A stretch of 47,061 nucleotides of DNA. It comes from UBA2773 sp964643985. GTDB taxonomy: Bacteria > Patescibacteriota > Minisyncoccia > Moranbacterales > DUUL01. The first letter of the stretch is position 1. Every line of letters begins with the position of its first letter. The position numbers and the translations under genes were made by a program. Below, one piece after another: positions 7,813 through 14,776 of this stretch. The notes beneath the pieces were generated by a model. That model made no database searches, was not told the DNA's origin, and saw nothing but the letters and a program-made list of their open reading frames with translations. The DNA is taken from positions 1-47,061 of the forward strand of contig CAZXUS010000008.1 in NCBI GenBank assembly GCA_964643985.1, read 5' to 3'.

Positions 7813-9522
7813 ATGGAAAAAAAATGGGAAATTAAAAAAGAAATTAAAAGTGTCAAACGACATTTTCCTGAATTGGAAAATACTACTGAGAAAATTTTAT
7901 TAAACAAAGGTCTTAAAAACGAGAAAGAACTTGATAGTTTTTTTATTCCTGATTACGAAAAAAATCTCCACGATCCTTTTCTTCTGAATGATATGAAGAA
8001 AGCGGTTCAAAGAATTCTAAAAGCGCAAAAGAATAAAGAAAAAGTTTGTATTTTTGGCGATTATGATGCTGATGGCGTGACATCTTCGGCACTATTGTCA
8101 ATTTTTTTTAAAGAAGAATTGGGAATTGATAGTTTTTGCTATATTCCAGATAGAGAAGAAGAGGGTTATGGACTAAACAAAGACGCGATTGATTTTGTCA
8201 AAAAACAAGGAGCAACTTTGATTATCACGGTCGATTGTGGAATTACTAATCTAGAGGAAGTCGATTATGTTAATCAAAAAAATATTGATATTATCATTTC
8301 AGATCACCATAATGTTTTGAATGAAGTTCCCAGGGCTTTAGCGGTTATTGATCCCAAAAATCCTAATGAAAAAAAATATCCTTTTCGAGAATTGGCTGGA
8401 GTGGGAGTGGCTTTTAAAATTCTTCAAGGAATAGCCATTGAAAGTGATAAAATCAACGAAGATAAATTAAAGTGGTATTTAGATTTAGTGGCGATTGGAA
8501 CGGTGGCAGATTGTGTTCCTTTGATCAATGAAAATCGAACTCTAGTAAAATTTGGTTTAATGGTTCTTGCTAAAACCAAAAGGGCTGGTCTTCGACAACT
8601 CTTCCAAGTTGGTCGAATAAAAATTGGGGAAAGCGAATTGCCAACCTCCAATCAAATCGGTTATCAAATAGCGCCTAGAATCAACGCCGCGGGCCGAATG
8701 AAGCACGCTAGTATTGCTTTTGAACTTTTATTAGAAGAAAGTGAAGCTCGAGCCAATGAACTAGCTCAAGAAATTGAAGAGCAAAATAAAAAACGTCAAA
8801 AAGTGACCGCTGATATTTTAAAGAAAGTGAAAGCCGAAATAGATGCTTTGCCTAAAATCCCCAAGGTAATCATCAAGTCTTCGGCTGAGTGGAAAATCGG
8901 GATTATTGGTTTAAGCGCCGGACGTTTAACGGATGAATATGCCAGACCAGTGATTCTTCTTCAGGAAAAAGGTGAGGTTTGTCGAGGTTCAGGTCGGTCA
9001 ATTCCAGGCTTCAATTTAGTAGAAGCTTTACATCAGCAAGAAAAATTACTTGAAAAATATGGTGGACATGATCAGGCGGCCGGACTAACTGTGACGAAAG
9101 AAAATTTTAAAAAATTTCGAGATAATTTTTTAGTTGATGCGGAGAAAACGATTACTAAAAAAATAGCAAAGACTATTTTGATTGACGCTAGTTTAAAATT
9201 AAATGAGGTTAATCAAAAACTTTGTGATGAAATTTCAATGCTGGAGCCTTTCGGAATTGGAAATGAATTACCAGTTTTACTTTTAGAAAATGTAAAATTA
9301 ATTGATAAAAAATTATTAGGAAATGGAGAAAAACATTTAAAACTTTGGGTTGGAAATGAAGATTCAACTGAAATTTTTGAAGCAATTGGCTTTGGCTTTG
9401 GCGAAAATTCAAACTCTCTAAAAATTGGCGAACAAATTGATTTATTATTTAACTTAGAACAAAATAACTGGAATGGTAATAAAAGTTTGCAATTAAAGAT
9501 AGTAGATTACAAAAAGCATTAA
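7813..9522 (+). CDS. recJ: Single-strand-specific 5'-3' exonuclease RecJ
   Basis: 569 residues from the ATG at 7813; a GTG nine bases upstream is in frame but less likely. RecJ degrades single-stranded DNA from the 5' end in recombinational and mismatch repair. DHH-family motifs are clear: FGDYDADGVTS (81-91, metal ligands D83, D85 and D87), VDCGIT with D141, and SDHHN with D164-H165-H166. GVGVAFKI follows. The DHHA1 domain carries GSGRSIPGFNLVEAL and YGGHDQAAGL, and a C-terminal OB-like domain completes it. Length is close to E. coli RecJ (577). It ends the first co-directional run. Confidence 0.95.
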   Translation: MEKKWEIKKEIKSVKRHFPELENTTEKILLNKGLKNEKELDSFFIPDYEKNLHDPFLLNDMKKAVQRILKAQKNKEKVCIFGDYDADGVTSSALLSIFFKEELGIDSFCYIPDREEEGYGLNKDAIDFVKKQGATLIITVDCGITNLEEVDYVNQKNIDIIISDHHNVLNEVPRALAVIDPKNPNEKKYPFRELAGVGVAFKILQGIAIESDKINEDKLKWYLDLVAIGTVADCVPLINENRTLVKFGLMVLAKTKRAGLRQLFQVGRIKIGESELPTSNQIGYQIAPRINAAGRMKHASIAFELLLEESEARANELAQEIEEQNKKRQKVTADILKKVKAEIDALPKIPKVIIKSSAEWKIGIIGLSAGRLTDEYARPVILLQEKGEVCRGSGRSIPGFNLVEALHQQEKLLEKYGGHDQAAGLTVTKENFKKFRDNFLVDAEKTITKKIAKTILIDASLKLNEVNQKLCDEISMLEPFGIGNELPVLLLENVKLIDKKLLGNGEKHLKLWVGNEDSTEIFEAIGFGFGENSNSLKIGEQIDLLFNLEQNNWNGNKSLQLKIVDYKKH

Positions 9523-9789
9523 TAAAAATAAATCAAAAACAACTAGGTAAAAAATCTTTTAAATTGAGGCCTAACCAAAACATCAGAAGTGAAATTATAA
9601 ATTTTCTTAGTTTACTATTGACACAATTGAAAAATTGCCTTAATATTTTAGTTATCAAATAGATTTTGTTTAGATTTGACGTCAGTCAACGGTTTCAATT
9701 TATCGTTGTCTTAATATTGTCTTGAGAGACAAGCATTTAAAACTATTTTGATTTCAAGAGAATGTTTAAAAAATTAACGTAATTCACCG
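9523..9789 (+). other. Leader region of the infA ribosomal operon
   Basis: A 267-base spacer holding a strong promoter (9618-9646) and about 135 bases of transcribed leader. The leader contains the palindrome TTGACGTCAGTCAA (9675-9688) and a hairpin TTGTCT-TGAG-AGACAA (about 9717-9732). No reading frame or known riboswitch is visible. The structured leader might bind a ribosomal protein for feedback control, which is inference only. Confidence 0.45.
9618..9646 (+). promoter_or_regulatory. Strong sigma70-type promoter of the infA-rpsI operon
   Basis: Consensus TTGACA at 9618-9623, exactly 17 bases of spacer, and TAATAT at 9641-9646. This is the best promoter match in the window, as expected for the translation and RNA-polymerase operon that follows. 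The initiation point should lie near 9653. Confidence 0.75.
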
Positions 9790-10002
9790 ATGTCTAAAGA
9801 ACTTGTCCAATTAGAAGGAGAAATTGTCGAGCTATTACCTAGCACGATGTTTCGGGTTAAATTAGAAAATGGACATGTAATTTTAGCTCATATTTCTGGT
9901 AAGATGAGAATTCATTTTATTAAATTGATGCCGGGCGACAAAGTTGAATTAGAAATGAGTCCTTATGATTTAACAAAGGGACGAATCACAAAAAGACTAT
10001 AA
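9790..10002 (+). CDS. infA: Translation initiation factor IF-1
   Basis: 70 residues, the standard length. IF-1 is a single OB-fold that occupies the ribosomal A site during initiation and helps IF-2 and IF-3. The sequence shows VQLEGEIVELLPSTMFRVKLENGH, HISGKMR, the PGDKVELEMSPYDLTKGRI segment and a basic end, all conserved. It is the first gene after the strong promoter at 9618-9646 and is followed by rpmJ, the normal order of the spc/alpha operon end in many bacteria. Confidence 0.96.
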   Translation: MSKELVQLEGEIVELLPSTMFRVKLENGHVILAHISGKMRIHFIKLMPGDKVELEMSPYDLTKGRITKRL

Positions 10003-10003
10003 A

Positions 10004-10026
10004 GGGACTGTGACTGGAAATAATCC
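10004..10026 (+). repeat. Degenerate family-B repeat between infA and rpmJ
   Basis: GGGACTGTGACTGGAAATAA followed by TCC begins two bases after the infA stop codon. Its reverse complement, starting GGATTATTTCCAGTCACAG, matches the family-B terminal repeat better. A small hairpin (TCGTTT...AAAACGA) follows at about 10030-10050. It may be a relic of an inserted element. Confidence 0.4.
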
Positions 10027-10109
10027 TGTCGTTTAAAATTTAAAAACGAGTTATTATCAAATGACTCTTTAGTTTTTAAAAAATATTCAATAATAATTTT
10101 TAGAAAAAG

Positions 10110-10223
10110 ATGAAAGTTAAAGCTTCAGTAAAAAAAAGATGTGAACATTGCAAGATCGTTCGACGAAAAGGCACCGTTTATGTTATTTGCAAAAATCCAA
10201 GACACAAACAACGACAAGGTTAA
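10110..10223 (+). CDS. rpmJ: Ribosomal protein bL36
   Basis: 37 codons plus stop, translating as a full bL36: MKVKASVKKRCEHCKIVRRK, then a second half ending RHKQRQG. The zinc ligands of the zinc-binding form are present: C11 and C14 in CEHC, C27 in VICKNP, and H32. The protein sits in the large subunit near the peptidyl-transferase centre. It lies 107 bases after infA and 45 before rpsM, the conserved order. The small size makes it easy to miss in automated calls. Confidence 0.96.
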   Translation: MKVKASVKKRCEHCKIVRRKGTVYVICKNPRHKQRQG

Positions 10224-10268
10224 TTATAGCCTTTTGTTATATTTAAAATAATACACTTAATTAAAAAC

Positions 10269-10625
10269 ATGGCCGTAAGAATAGCCCGAGTAACAATCCC
10301 AGAACAAAAAAGAGCTGAAATTGCTCTAACTTATATTTATGGCGTTGGACGATCTAGATCTAACGAAATTCTAGCGAAATATAAAATTGACCCAGATAGA
10401 AAAATTAAAGATTTAAGTGAAGCTGAAATCAATACTTTACGAAAAGAAATTGAAAGTACTTACACCTTAGAGGGCGAGTTGAAACGACAGAAGCAAATGA
10501 ATATCAAGCGTTTGAAAGAAATTAATAGTTATCGAGGAGCTCGTCATCAAAATGGATTGCCAGCTCGAGGACAACAAACTAAGACTAACGCCCAAACCGC
10601 TAAGAAATTTAGAAAAAAACGATAA
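10269..10625 (+). CDS. rpsM: Ribosomal protein uS13
   Basis: 118 residues, normal length. uS13 sits in the head of the small subunit and contacts the large subunit and P-site tRNA. Conserved parts: MAVRIARVTIPEQKRAEIAL, TYIYGVGRSRSNEIL, and the basic C-terminal segment SYRGARHQNGLPARGQQTKT. The start is fixed by the conserved N-terminus. It is followed 28 bases later by rpsK. Confidence 0.97.
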   Translation: MAVRIARVTIPEQKRAEIALTYIYGVGRSRSNEILAKYKIDPDRKIKDLSEAEINTLRKEIESTYTLEGELKRQKQMNIKRLKEINSYRGARHQNGLPARGQQTKTNAQTAKKFRKKR

Positions 10626-10653
10626 TAACTGATTAAAATTAATTTTAAAGAAA

Positions 10654-11253
10654 ATGGCCGAGACCAAGCAAGTTAAAGACAATTCTAAAAAAGAAGAAAA
10701 AGAAGTTTCAAAAACCCCAGCTCCTGCTAAAGAAGTTGTTTTAACGACTGCTGAAATTGAAAAAAGGCAAGAAGAAAAAGAGGCCAAGGAAGCTATTAAA
10801 GAATTTAAAAAAGAAGAATTCAGTGATACTCCCGCAAGAGTAGTCGTTTCTAAAAACACTTCTGGAAAATTTGTTCAGAAATTGAAGAAGCGAAAAATTC
10901 GAAGACAAGTTCAACGAGGACAAGCTTACATTAAAGCTACTTATAATAATACCATGATTACTTTAGCTGATTTGCACGGAAACGTCTTAGCCTGGTCTTC
11001 ATCTGGTTACCTGGGTTTTAAAGGAGCAAAAAAAGCTACTACTTATGCCGCTAGTCAGGTTGTCAATGATGTAGCCGAAAAAGTTCAAAAATATGGTTTA
11101 AAAGATTTGGATATTTATGTTAAAGGAGTTGGTTCAGGAAGAGAATCAGCCATTCGAACTTTAGCGCAAAAAGGTTTTAATTTAAATATGATTAAAGACC
11201 GAACTCCGATTCCTCATAATGGATGTCGTTCAAGAAAACCAAGACGAGTTTAA
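10654..11253 (+). CDS. rpsK: Ribosomal protein uS11 with a long charged N-terminal extension
   Basis: 199 residues against a usual 125-130. The true uS11 domain starts near residue 80 (RRQVQRGQAYIKATYNNTMI) and is complete to the end, including VKGVGSGRESAIRTL and DRTPIPHNGCRSRKPRRV. The first 70 or so residues are rich in lysine and glutamate (KKEEKEVSKTPAPAKEV; KRQEEKEAKEAIKEF) and look disordered or helical. No ATG lies between the annotated start and the core, so the extension is either real or translated from an unusual start. uS11 lines the platform and the mRNA exit channel. It belongs to the infA operon. Confidence 0.93.
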   Translation: MAETKQVKDNSKKEEKEVSKTPAPAKEVVLTTAEIEKRQEEKEAKEAIKEFKKEEFSDTPARVVVSKNTSGKFVQKLKKRKIRRQVQRGQAYIKATYNNTMITLADLHGNVLAWSSSGYLGFKGAKKATTYAASQVVNDVAEKVQKYGLKDLDIYVKGVGSGRESAIRTLAQKGFNLNMIKDRTPIPHNGCRSRKPRRV

Positions 11254-11316
11254 TGATGAATTTTAAATAGAGAAAAACTTTAATTTAAAAGTAAGTAATA
11301 ATATAGTTATACAAAG

Positions 11317-11955
11317 ATGGCAATAAATCAAAGAAATAAATGTAGATTGTGCCGAAGAGCCGGTGAAAAGCTTTTCCTTAAAGGAGACCGATGTCTCTCT
11401 CCTAAGTGTGCAATGATTAAGCGACCATATGCTCCTGGTATTCACGGAGCAAAAGGAAATGGTAGAAAAGGTTTAACCGAATATGGAAAACAACTTCAGA
11501 AAAAGCAAAAAGTGAAACGAATTTATGGTGTGACTGAAAAACAATTTCGAAAACATTTAGGTGAAGCCGTCAAACAGAAAGGAATTGCTGGCGATAATTT
11601 GATTTCTAAATTAGAATCAAGATTGGACAATGTAATTTTCAGAATGAGCATAACTCCTTCTCGAGCAGCAGCCCGAAATTTGGTTAGTCATGGACATTTT
11701 CAAGTTAACGGAAAAAAACTAAATATTCCTTCAGCTTATATTAAAATCGGAGATAAAATTAGTATCAAGAAAAATAAACTGGGTAAAAATTATTTTACTG
11801 ACCGACAGAGTATTTTGAAAAAAAACTTGTCAATTCCTGGTTGGCTGACTTTTGACGCTAGTAAAATGACTGGAGAAGTCATTGCTGTTCCTACTAAAGA
11901 CGACATTAATGTTAGCATGGACGTTCAGGAAGTAGTAGAATTTTATTCTCGATAG
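11317..11955 (+). CDS. rpsD: Ribosomal protein uS4, zinc-finger form
   Basis: 212 residues. uS4 is an early-binding protein of small-subunit assembly, and in many bacteria represses its own operon. The N-terminus has four cysteines (C9, C12, C26, C31 in CRLCRRAGEKLFLKGDRC and SPKCA), the zinc-binding C+ form. The S4 RNA-binding domain (LESRLDNVIFRMSITPSRAA, then LVSHGHFQVNGKKLNIPS) follows. Position between rpsK and rpoA is the classic alpha-operon order. The structured leader before infA could be an autoregulatory site, but this is not shown. Confidence 0.96.
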   Translation: MAINQRNKCRLCRRAGEKLFLKGDRCLSPKCAMIKRPYAPGIHGAKGNGRKGLTEYGKQLQKKQKVKRIYGVTEKQFRKHLGEAVKQKGIAGDNLISKLESRLDNVIFRMSITPSRAAARNLVSHGHFQVNGKKLNIPSAYIKIGDKISIKKNKLGKNYFTDRQSILKKNLSIPGWLTFDASKMTGEVIAVPTKDDINVSMDVQEVVEFYSR

Positions 11956-12000
11956 TAAAAATATTTATATATAAATATATTAAAGATTAACTTTAAAAAA

Positions 12001-12948
12001 ATGCTTTTAATAACATCTCCAAATACTCCAAAATTTGAGAAAATTGATGAACGAACTTCTCGATTTTTAATCGAAGGTTGTTATCCTGGTTATGGAATAA
12101 CTTTAGGAAACGCTTTAAGAAGGGTTTTGTTGTCATCTTTGACTGGAGCAGCTGTCACAGAAATAAAAATCAAAGGAGCAACTCATGAATTTACGACCAT
12201 AGAAGGAATCAAAGAAGATATCGTTCAAATAATTTTGAATCTTAAAAAAGTTAGGTTTCGACTTCATGAAGATGAGAGTGCCAAAGTTTTATTGAAAGTT
12301 AAAGGCGTTAAAGAAGTATCAGCCAAAGACATTAAAACTGCTTCTAACGTTAATATTTCCAATCCAGAGCAACATATTGCTAGTTTAACTTCTAGTAAAT
12401 CTGATTTTGAAATGGAATTAACCATCGAAAAAGGGATAGGCTATGTTTCAGTCGAACAAAGAGAGCGAAAAGAAAAAGAATTGGGAGCTATTGCTATCGA
12501 TGGAATTTTTAGTCCAATTGAAAGAGTAAACTTCAAAGTTGAAGATATGCGAATTGGAAAAAGAACTGATTACGATCGAATTATCTTGGAAATAAAAACT
12601 GACGGAACTATTACTCCTGAAGAAGCCTACGAAGAAGCTGTCAAAGTTTTACTAGGCCAATTTAACGCGATTTCAAAAGTAGAAGAATACAAAGAAGAAA
12701 TCGAGGTGAAAGAAACTAAAAAAACTGCAGTAGATAAGAACGCCAAAAAAGATTTTGAAATATCAGCCTTAGAACTTTCAACTAGAATTCATAACGTATT
12801 GGAATCAAATGAACTCACTAAAGTTTCAGAAGTAGCCAAATTATCAGAAAAAGAATTAAGAAATCTTAGCGGAATGGGAAATAAAGGTGTCGATGAGATT
12901 AAAAATTCTATTGAAAATTTTGGATATTCTTTAAAGAAGAATGATTAA
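12001..12948 (+). CDS. rpoA: DNA-directed RNA polymerase subunit alpha
   Basis: 315 residues, standard length. The alpha dimer nucleates polymerase assembly. The N-terminal domain shows FLIEGCYPGYGITLGNALRR (about 21-40) and VLLSSLTGAAVTEIKIKG; the DRIILEIKTDGTITPEEA region closes it. A charged linker (about 230-250) leads to the C-terminal domain with LELSTRIHNVLESNELTKVSEV and LRNLSGMGNKGVDEIKNSI, the helix-hairpin fold that contacts upstream promoter DNA and activators. The gene lies between rpsD and rplQ as usual. Confidence 0.97.
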   Translation: MLLITSPNTPKFEKIDERTSRFLIEGCYPGYGITLGNALRRVLLSSLTGAAVTEIKIKGATHEFTTIEGIKEDIVQIILNLKKVRFRLHEDESAKVLLKVKGVKEVSAKDIKTASNVNISNPEQHIASLTSSKSDFEMELTIEKGIGYVSVEQRERKEKELGAIAIDGIFSPIERVNFKVEDMRIGKRTDYDRIILEIKTDGTITPEEAYEEAVKVLLGQFNAISKVEEYKEEIEVKETKKTAVDKNAKKDFEISALELSTRIHNVLESNELTKVSEVAKLSEKELRNLSGMGNKGVDEIKNSIENFGYSLKKND

Positions 12949-12966
12949 TTTTAAAAACTGATTAGT

Positions 12967-13422
12967 ATGAAGAAAAGGATAAAAGGCCGAAGCCTTGGAC
13001 GAGAAAAAGATCAAAAAAAAGCTTTGATGCAAACATTGCTGGTTAGTTTGATTGAAAATAAGAAAATCACTACAACTTTAGCCAAAGCAAAAGAATTAAG
13101 ACCTTTTGCTGAAAGTCGGTTGTCTTTGGCAAAACGAGGATTGAAAAACGAAATTGAAAAAGTAGCCAAAATTAGACTTCTAAAAAAAGAATTGCCTATC
13201 AAAAGTATCAAAGAACTTTTCGTAATTGCTAAAAAAGCGAAACGAGAAGGTGGCTATACTAGAATTGTAAAGTTGATGTCCAGAAAAAGTGATTTTGCAA
13301 AAATGGCGATGATTGAATGGGTTGATAAATTAGACAATACCAAGAAAGAGGTTTTGAAAAAGAATGCAGCAGTTAAGGAAATTAAAAAAGTCGAAAAGAA
13401 GGAAGTCAATAAAAAGAACTAA
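12967..13422 (+). CDS. rplQ: Ribosomal protein bL17 with a basic C-terminal tail
   Basis: 151 residues, longer than the usual 115-125. The bL17 fold covers residues 1-125: MKKRIKGRSLGREKDQKKAL, ENKKITTTLAKAKELRPFAE, and GGYTRIVKLMSRKSDFAKMA. The final 25 residues are almost all lysine, glutamate and valine (KKEVLKKNAAVKEIKKVEKK) and look like an added tail. bL17 sits near the peptide exit tunnel of the large subunit. It follows rpoA by 18 bases, the conserved order. Confidence 0.95.
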   Translation: MKKRIKGRSLGREKDQKKALMQTLLVSLIENKKITTTLAKAKELRPFAESRLSLAKRGLKNEIEKVAKIRLLKKELPIKSIKELFVIAKKAKREGGYTRIVKLMSRKSDFAKMAMIEWVDKLDNTKKEVLKKNAAVKEIKKVEKKEVNKKN

Positions 13423-13432
13423 CTAAAGTCAA

Positions 13433-13840
13433 ATGAATAATAAATCAGATCAAAAAGCTCCGGAGTTCATCTTATTTGATGCTAAAGGAAAAATATTAGG
13501 AAGGCTAGCAACTGAGATTGCTAAAATTTTATCTGGTAAGGATAAGGTTGATTTTGAGCCTCGATTGGGAGGAAGCGCTTGGGTTGTTGTTATAAACTCA
13601 GACCAAGTTAGACTTTCTGGAGAGAAAGAGAACAAGAAACTTTATTGGCGATATTCAGGTTATCCAGGCGGAATTTACAAAACAACTTTCAAAGAATTAT
13701 TAAAGAAAGATTCTACTCAAATTATAGAAAAAGCCGTTAAAGGAATGCTTCCTAAGAATAAACTTAGCATTGAAGCTATGAAAAGGTTGAGGATTTTTAA
13801 AAACGATGATCACCCATATCAAAGTCAGATTAAAAAATAA
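13433..13840 (+). CDS. rplM: Ribosomal protein uL13
   Basis: 135 residues, near the normal 140. uL13 is an early assembly protein of the large subunit. Conserved parts are FDAKGKILGRLATEIAKILS, VVVINSDQVRLSGEKENKK, YWRYSGYPGGIY, and the KAVKGMLPKNKL segment. It normally lies a few bases before rpsI. Here a 218-base family-A element (13844-14061) starts three bases after its stop codon and separates the two. Confidence 0.96.
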   Translation: MNNKSDQKAPEFILFDAKGKILGRLATEIAKILSGKDKVDFEPRLGGSAWVVVINSDQVRLSGEKENKKLYWRYSGYPGGIYKTTFKELLKKDSTQIIEKAVKGMLPKNKLSIEAMKRLRIFKNDDHPYQSQIKK

Positions 13841-13843
13841 CAA

Positions 13844-14061
13844 TACCATTTTCAACTAACCCCTACCCACCCAAGCTTTGAAAATTTGGACTACTCGTCT
13901 CGCGTCGCTTGCCGAGGCGGACCCGTCTCGCGTCGTTTGCCGAGGCGGACAACTTTGAAAAAAATATTAAATGTATCTATGGATACTAATTCAAGATTTT
14001 TTTCTTCGTTTCGTCTAAAATTTTCTGCAACTTAATGGGTATTGGTTAATTGAAAATAGTA
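13844..14061 (+). mobile_element. Family-A short inverted-repeat element (copy A1, simple form)
   Basis: Non-coding, 218 bases. The ends TACCATTTTCAACTAACC and its imperfect inverted partner at about 14043-14061 (GGTTAATTGAAAATAGTA) form terminal inverted repeats, with TA at each end. Inside are two tandem copies of the GC-rich 28-bp unit (13894-13949) and the palindrome GTATCTATGGATAC (13973-13986). That palindrome is where copies A2 and A3 carry a nested family-B element, so A1 is the empty form. No transposase is encoded, so it would move in trans. The TA ends resemble Tc1/mariner-IS630-type elements, which is inference. Confidence 0.7.
13894..13949 (+). repeat. Two tandem GC-rich 28-bp units
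   Basis: The units share the core CGTCTCGCGTCGCTTGCC followed by GAGGCGGA and repeat with a 28-base period (13894-13921, 13922-13949). They differ at a few bases (first triplet CTC for CCC; one C-to-T). About 75 percent G+C in an AT-rich chromosome. No spacers separate them, so this is not a CRISPR array. Confidence 0.85.
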
Positions 14062-14096
14062 TAAGATTTTGATTTACAATATTTAAATTAATTTAG

Positions 14097-14501
14097 ATGA
14101 CTAAAAAAATTCAGGAATATTTTGAAGGAATTGGACGAAGAAAAGAAAGCGTTGCGAGAGTACGAATAAGCAAGGCCAGTAAAGCCAGTTTCATAATCAA
14201 CGACAAAGAAGCCGAGGTTTTTTTTCCAGTGAAAGAATTTCAAAATGCTATCTTTGCTCCTTTAGAAGCAGTTGGATTAAAAAAAGAATTGTCAATTTCC
14301 GTTAAAGTTAAGGGAGGTGGATTAAGAGGACAATCCGACGCTATCAAATTGGGACTTTCCAGAGCATTGGTAAAACACAACGAAGAATTGCATCAAATTT
14401 TGAAAGATCAAGATTTTCTAAAAAGAGATTCAAGAAAAAAAGAACGAAAAAAACCAGGGTTAAAGAAAGCGCGTCGATCAGCTCAATGGCGAAAACGATA
14501 A
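14097..14501 (+). CDS. rpsI: Ribosomal protein uS9
   Basis: 134 residues, normal length. uS9 reaches the P-site tRNA with its C-terminal arginine. Conserved parts: FEGIGRRKESVARVRI, VKVKGGGLRGQSDAIKLGLS, RDSRKKERKKPGLKKARR, and the terminal AQWRKR. It is normally adjacent to rplM; here element A1 intervenes, and the start codon lies 35 bases beyond that element. A terminator follows its stop codon, ending the long translation operon. Confidence 0.96.
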   Translation: MTKKIQEYFEGIGRRKESVARVRISKASKASFIINDKEAEVFFPVKEFQNAIFAPLEAVGLKKELSISVKVKGGGLRGQSDAIKLGLSRALVKHNEELHQILKDQDFLKRDSRKKERKKPGLKKARRSAQWRKR

Positions 14502-14531
14502 TTTTCATCAAAGAACTTTTTATAATGAAAG

Positions 14532-14558
14532 CCTCAATTCGATTGAGGTTTTTATTTT
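14532..14558 (+). terminator. Rho-independent terminator after rpsI
   Basis: Stem CCTCAAT / ATTGAGG with a three-base loop (14532-14548) followed by TTTTTATTTT. It lies about 30 bases after the rpsI stop and closes the infA-rpsI operon. Confidence 0.75.
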
Positions 14559-14606
14559 GATTTTTTTTATCGTTTTACAAAAGAGTCGTCTTGAGGTATC
14601 ATTTAT

Positions 14607-14746
14607 GGGACTATTTCCCATCACAGTTTTGTTATGAAATTTATCTAAAGCTAGAAAATGCCCACCTCGGTGAGTAAGGCGAGACGGGTCCGCCTTGATA
14701 AGCTTCAGCGAGACGAGCAGTAAAAATGGTGATTGGAAGCAGTCCC
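14607..14746 (+). mobile_element. Family-B short inverted-repeat element (copy B1)
   Basis: About 140 bases, non-coding. The left end GGGACTATTTCCCATCACAG and the right end, whose reverse complement reads GGGACTGCTTCCAATCACC, form terminal inverted repeats of about 18 bases. The left arm continues into a segment like GTTATGAAATTTATC shared with other copies. The middle carries a degenerate reverse copy of the GC-rich 28-bp unit (about 14669-14718). It ends 30 bases before the rodZ-like gene. No coding capacity, so any movement would need an enzyme made elsewhere. Confidence 0.65.
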
Positions 14747-14776
14747 TTTGCAAAAGAAATTTTATAGAAAATTAAT

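Noticed and set aside
10467..10859. 130-codon minus-strand frame across rpsM and rpsK
   Set aside because: It lies opposite two certain ribosomal genes and its low-complexity serine/phenylalanine-rich product mirrors their lysine/glutamate codons.
14037..14065. Promoter formed by the right end of element A1 (TATAAG) for rpsI
   Set aside because: No -35 hexamer at the right spacing; TTGGTT is only 12 bases upstream.
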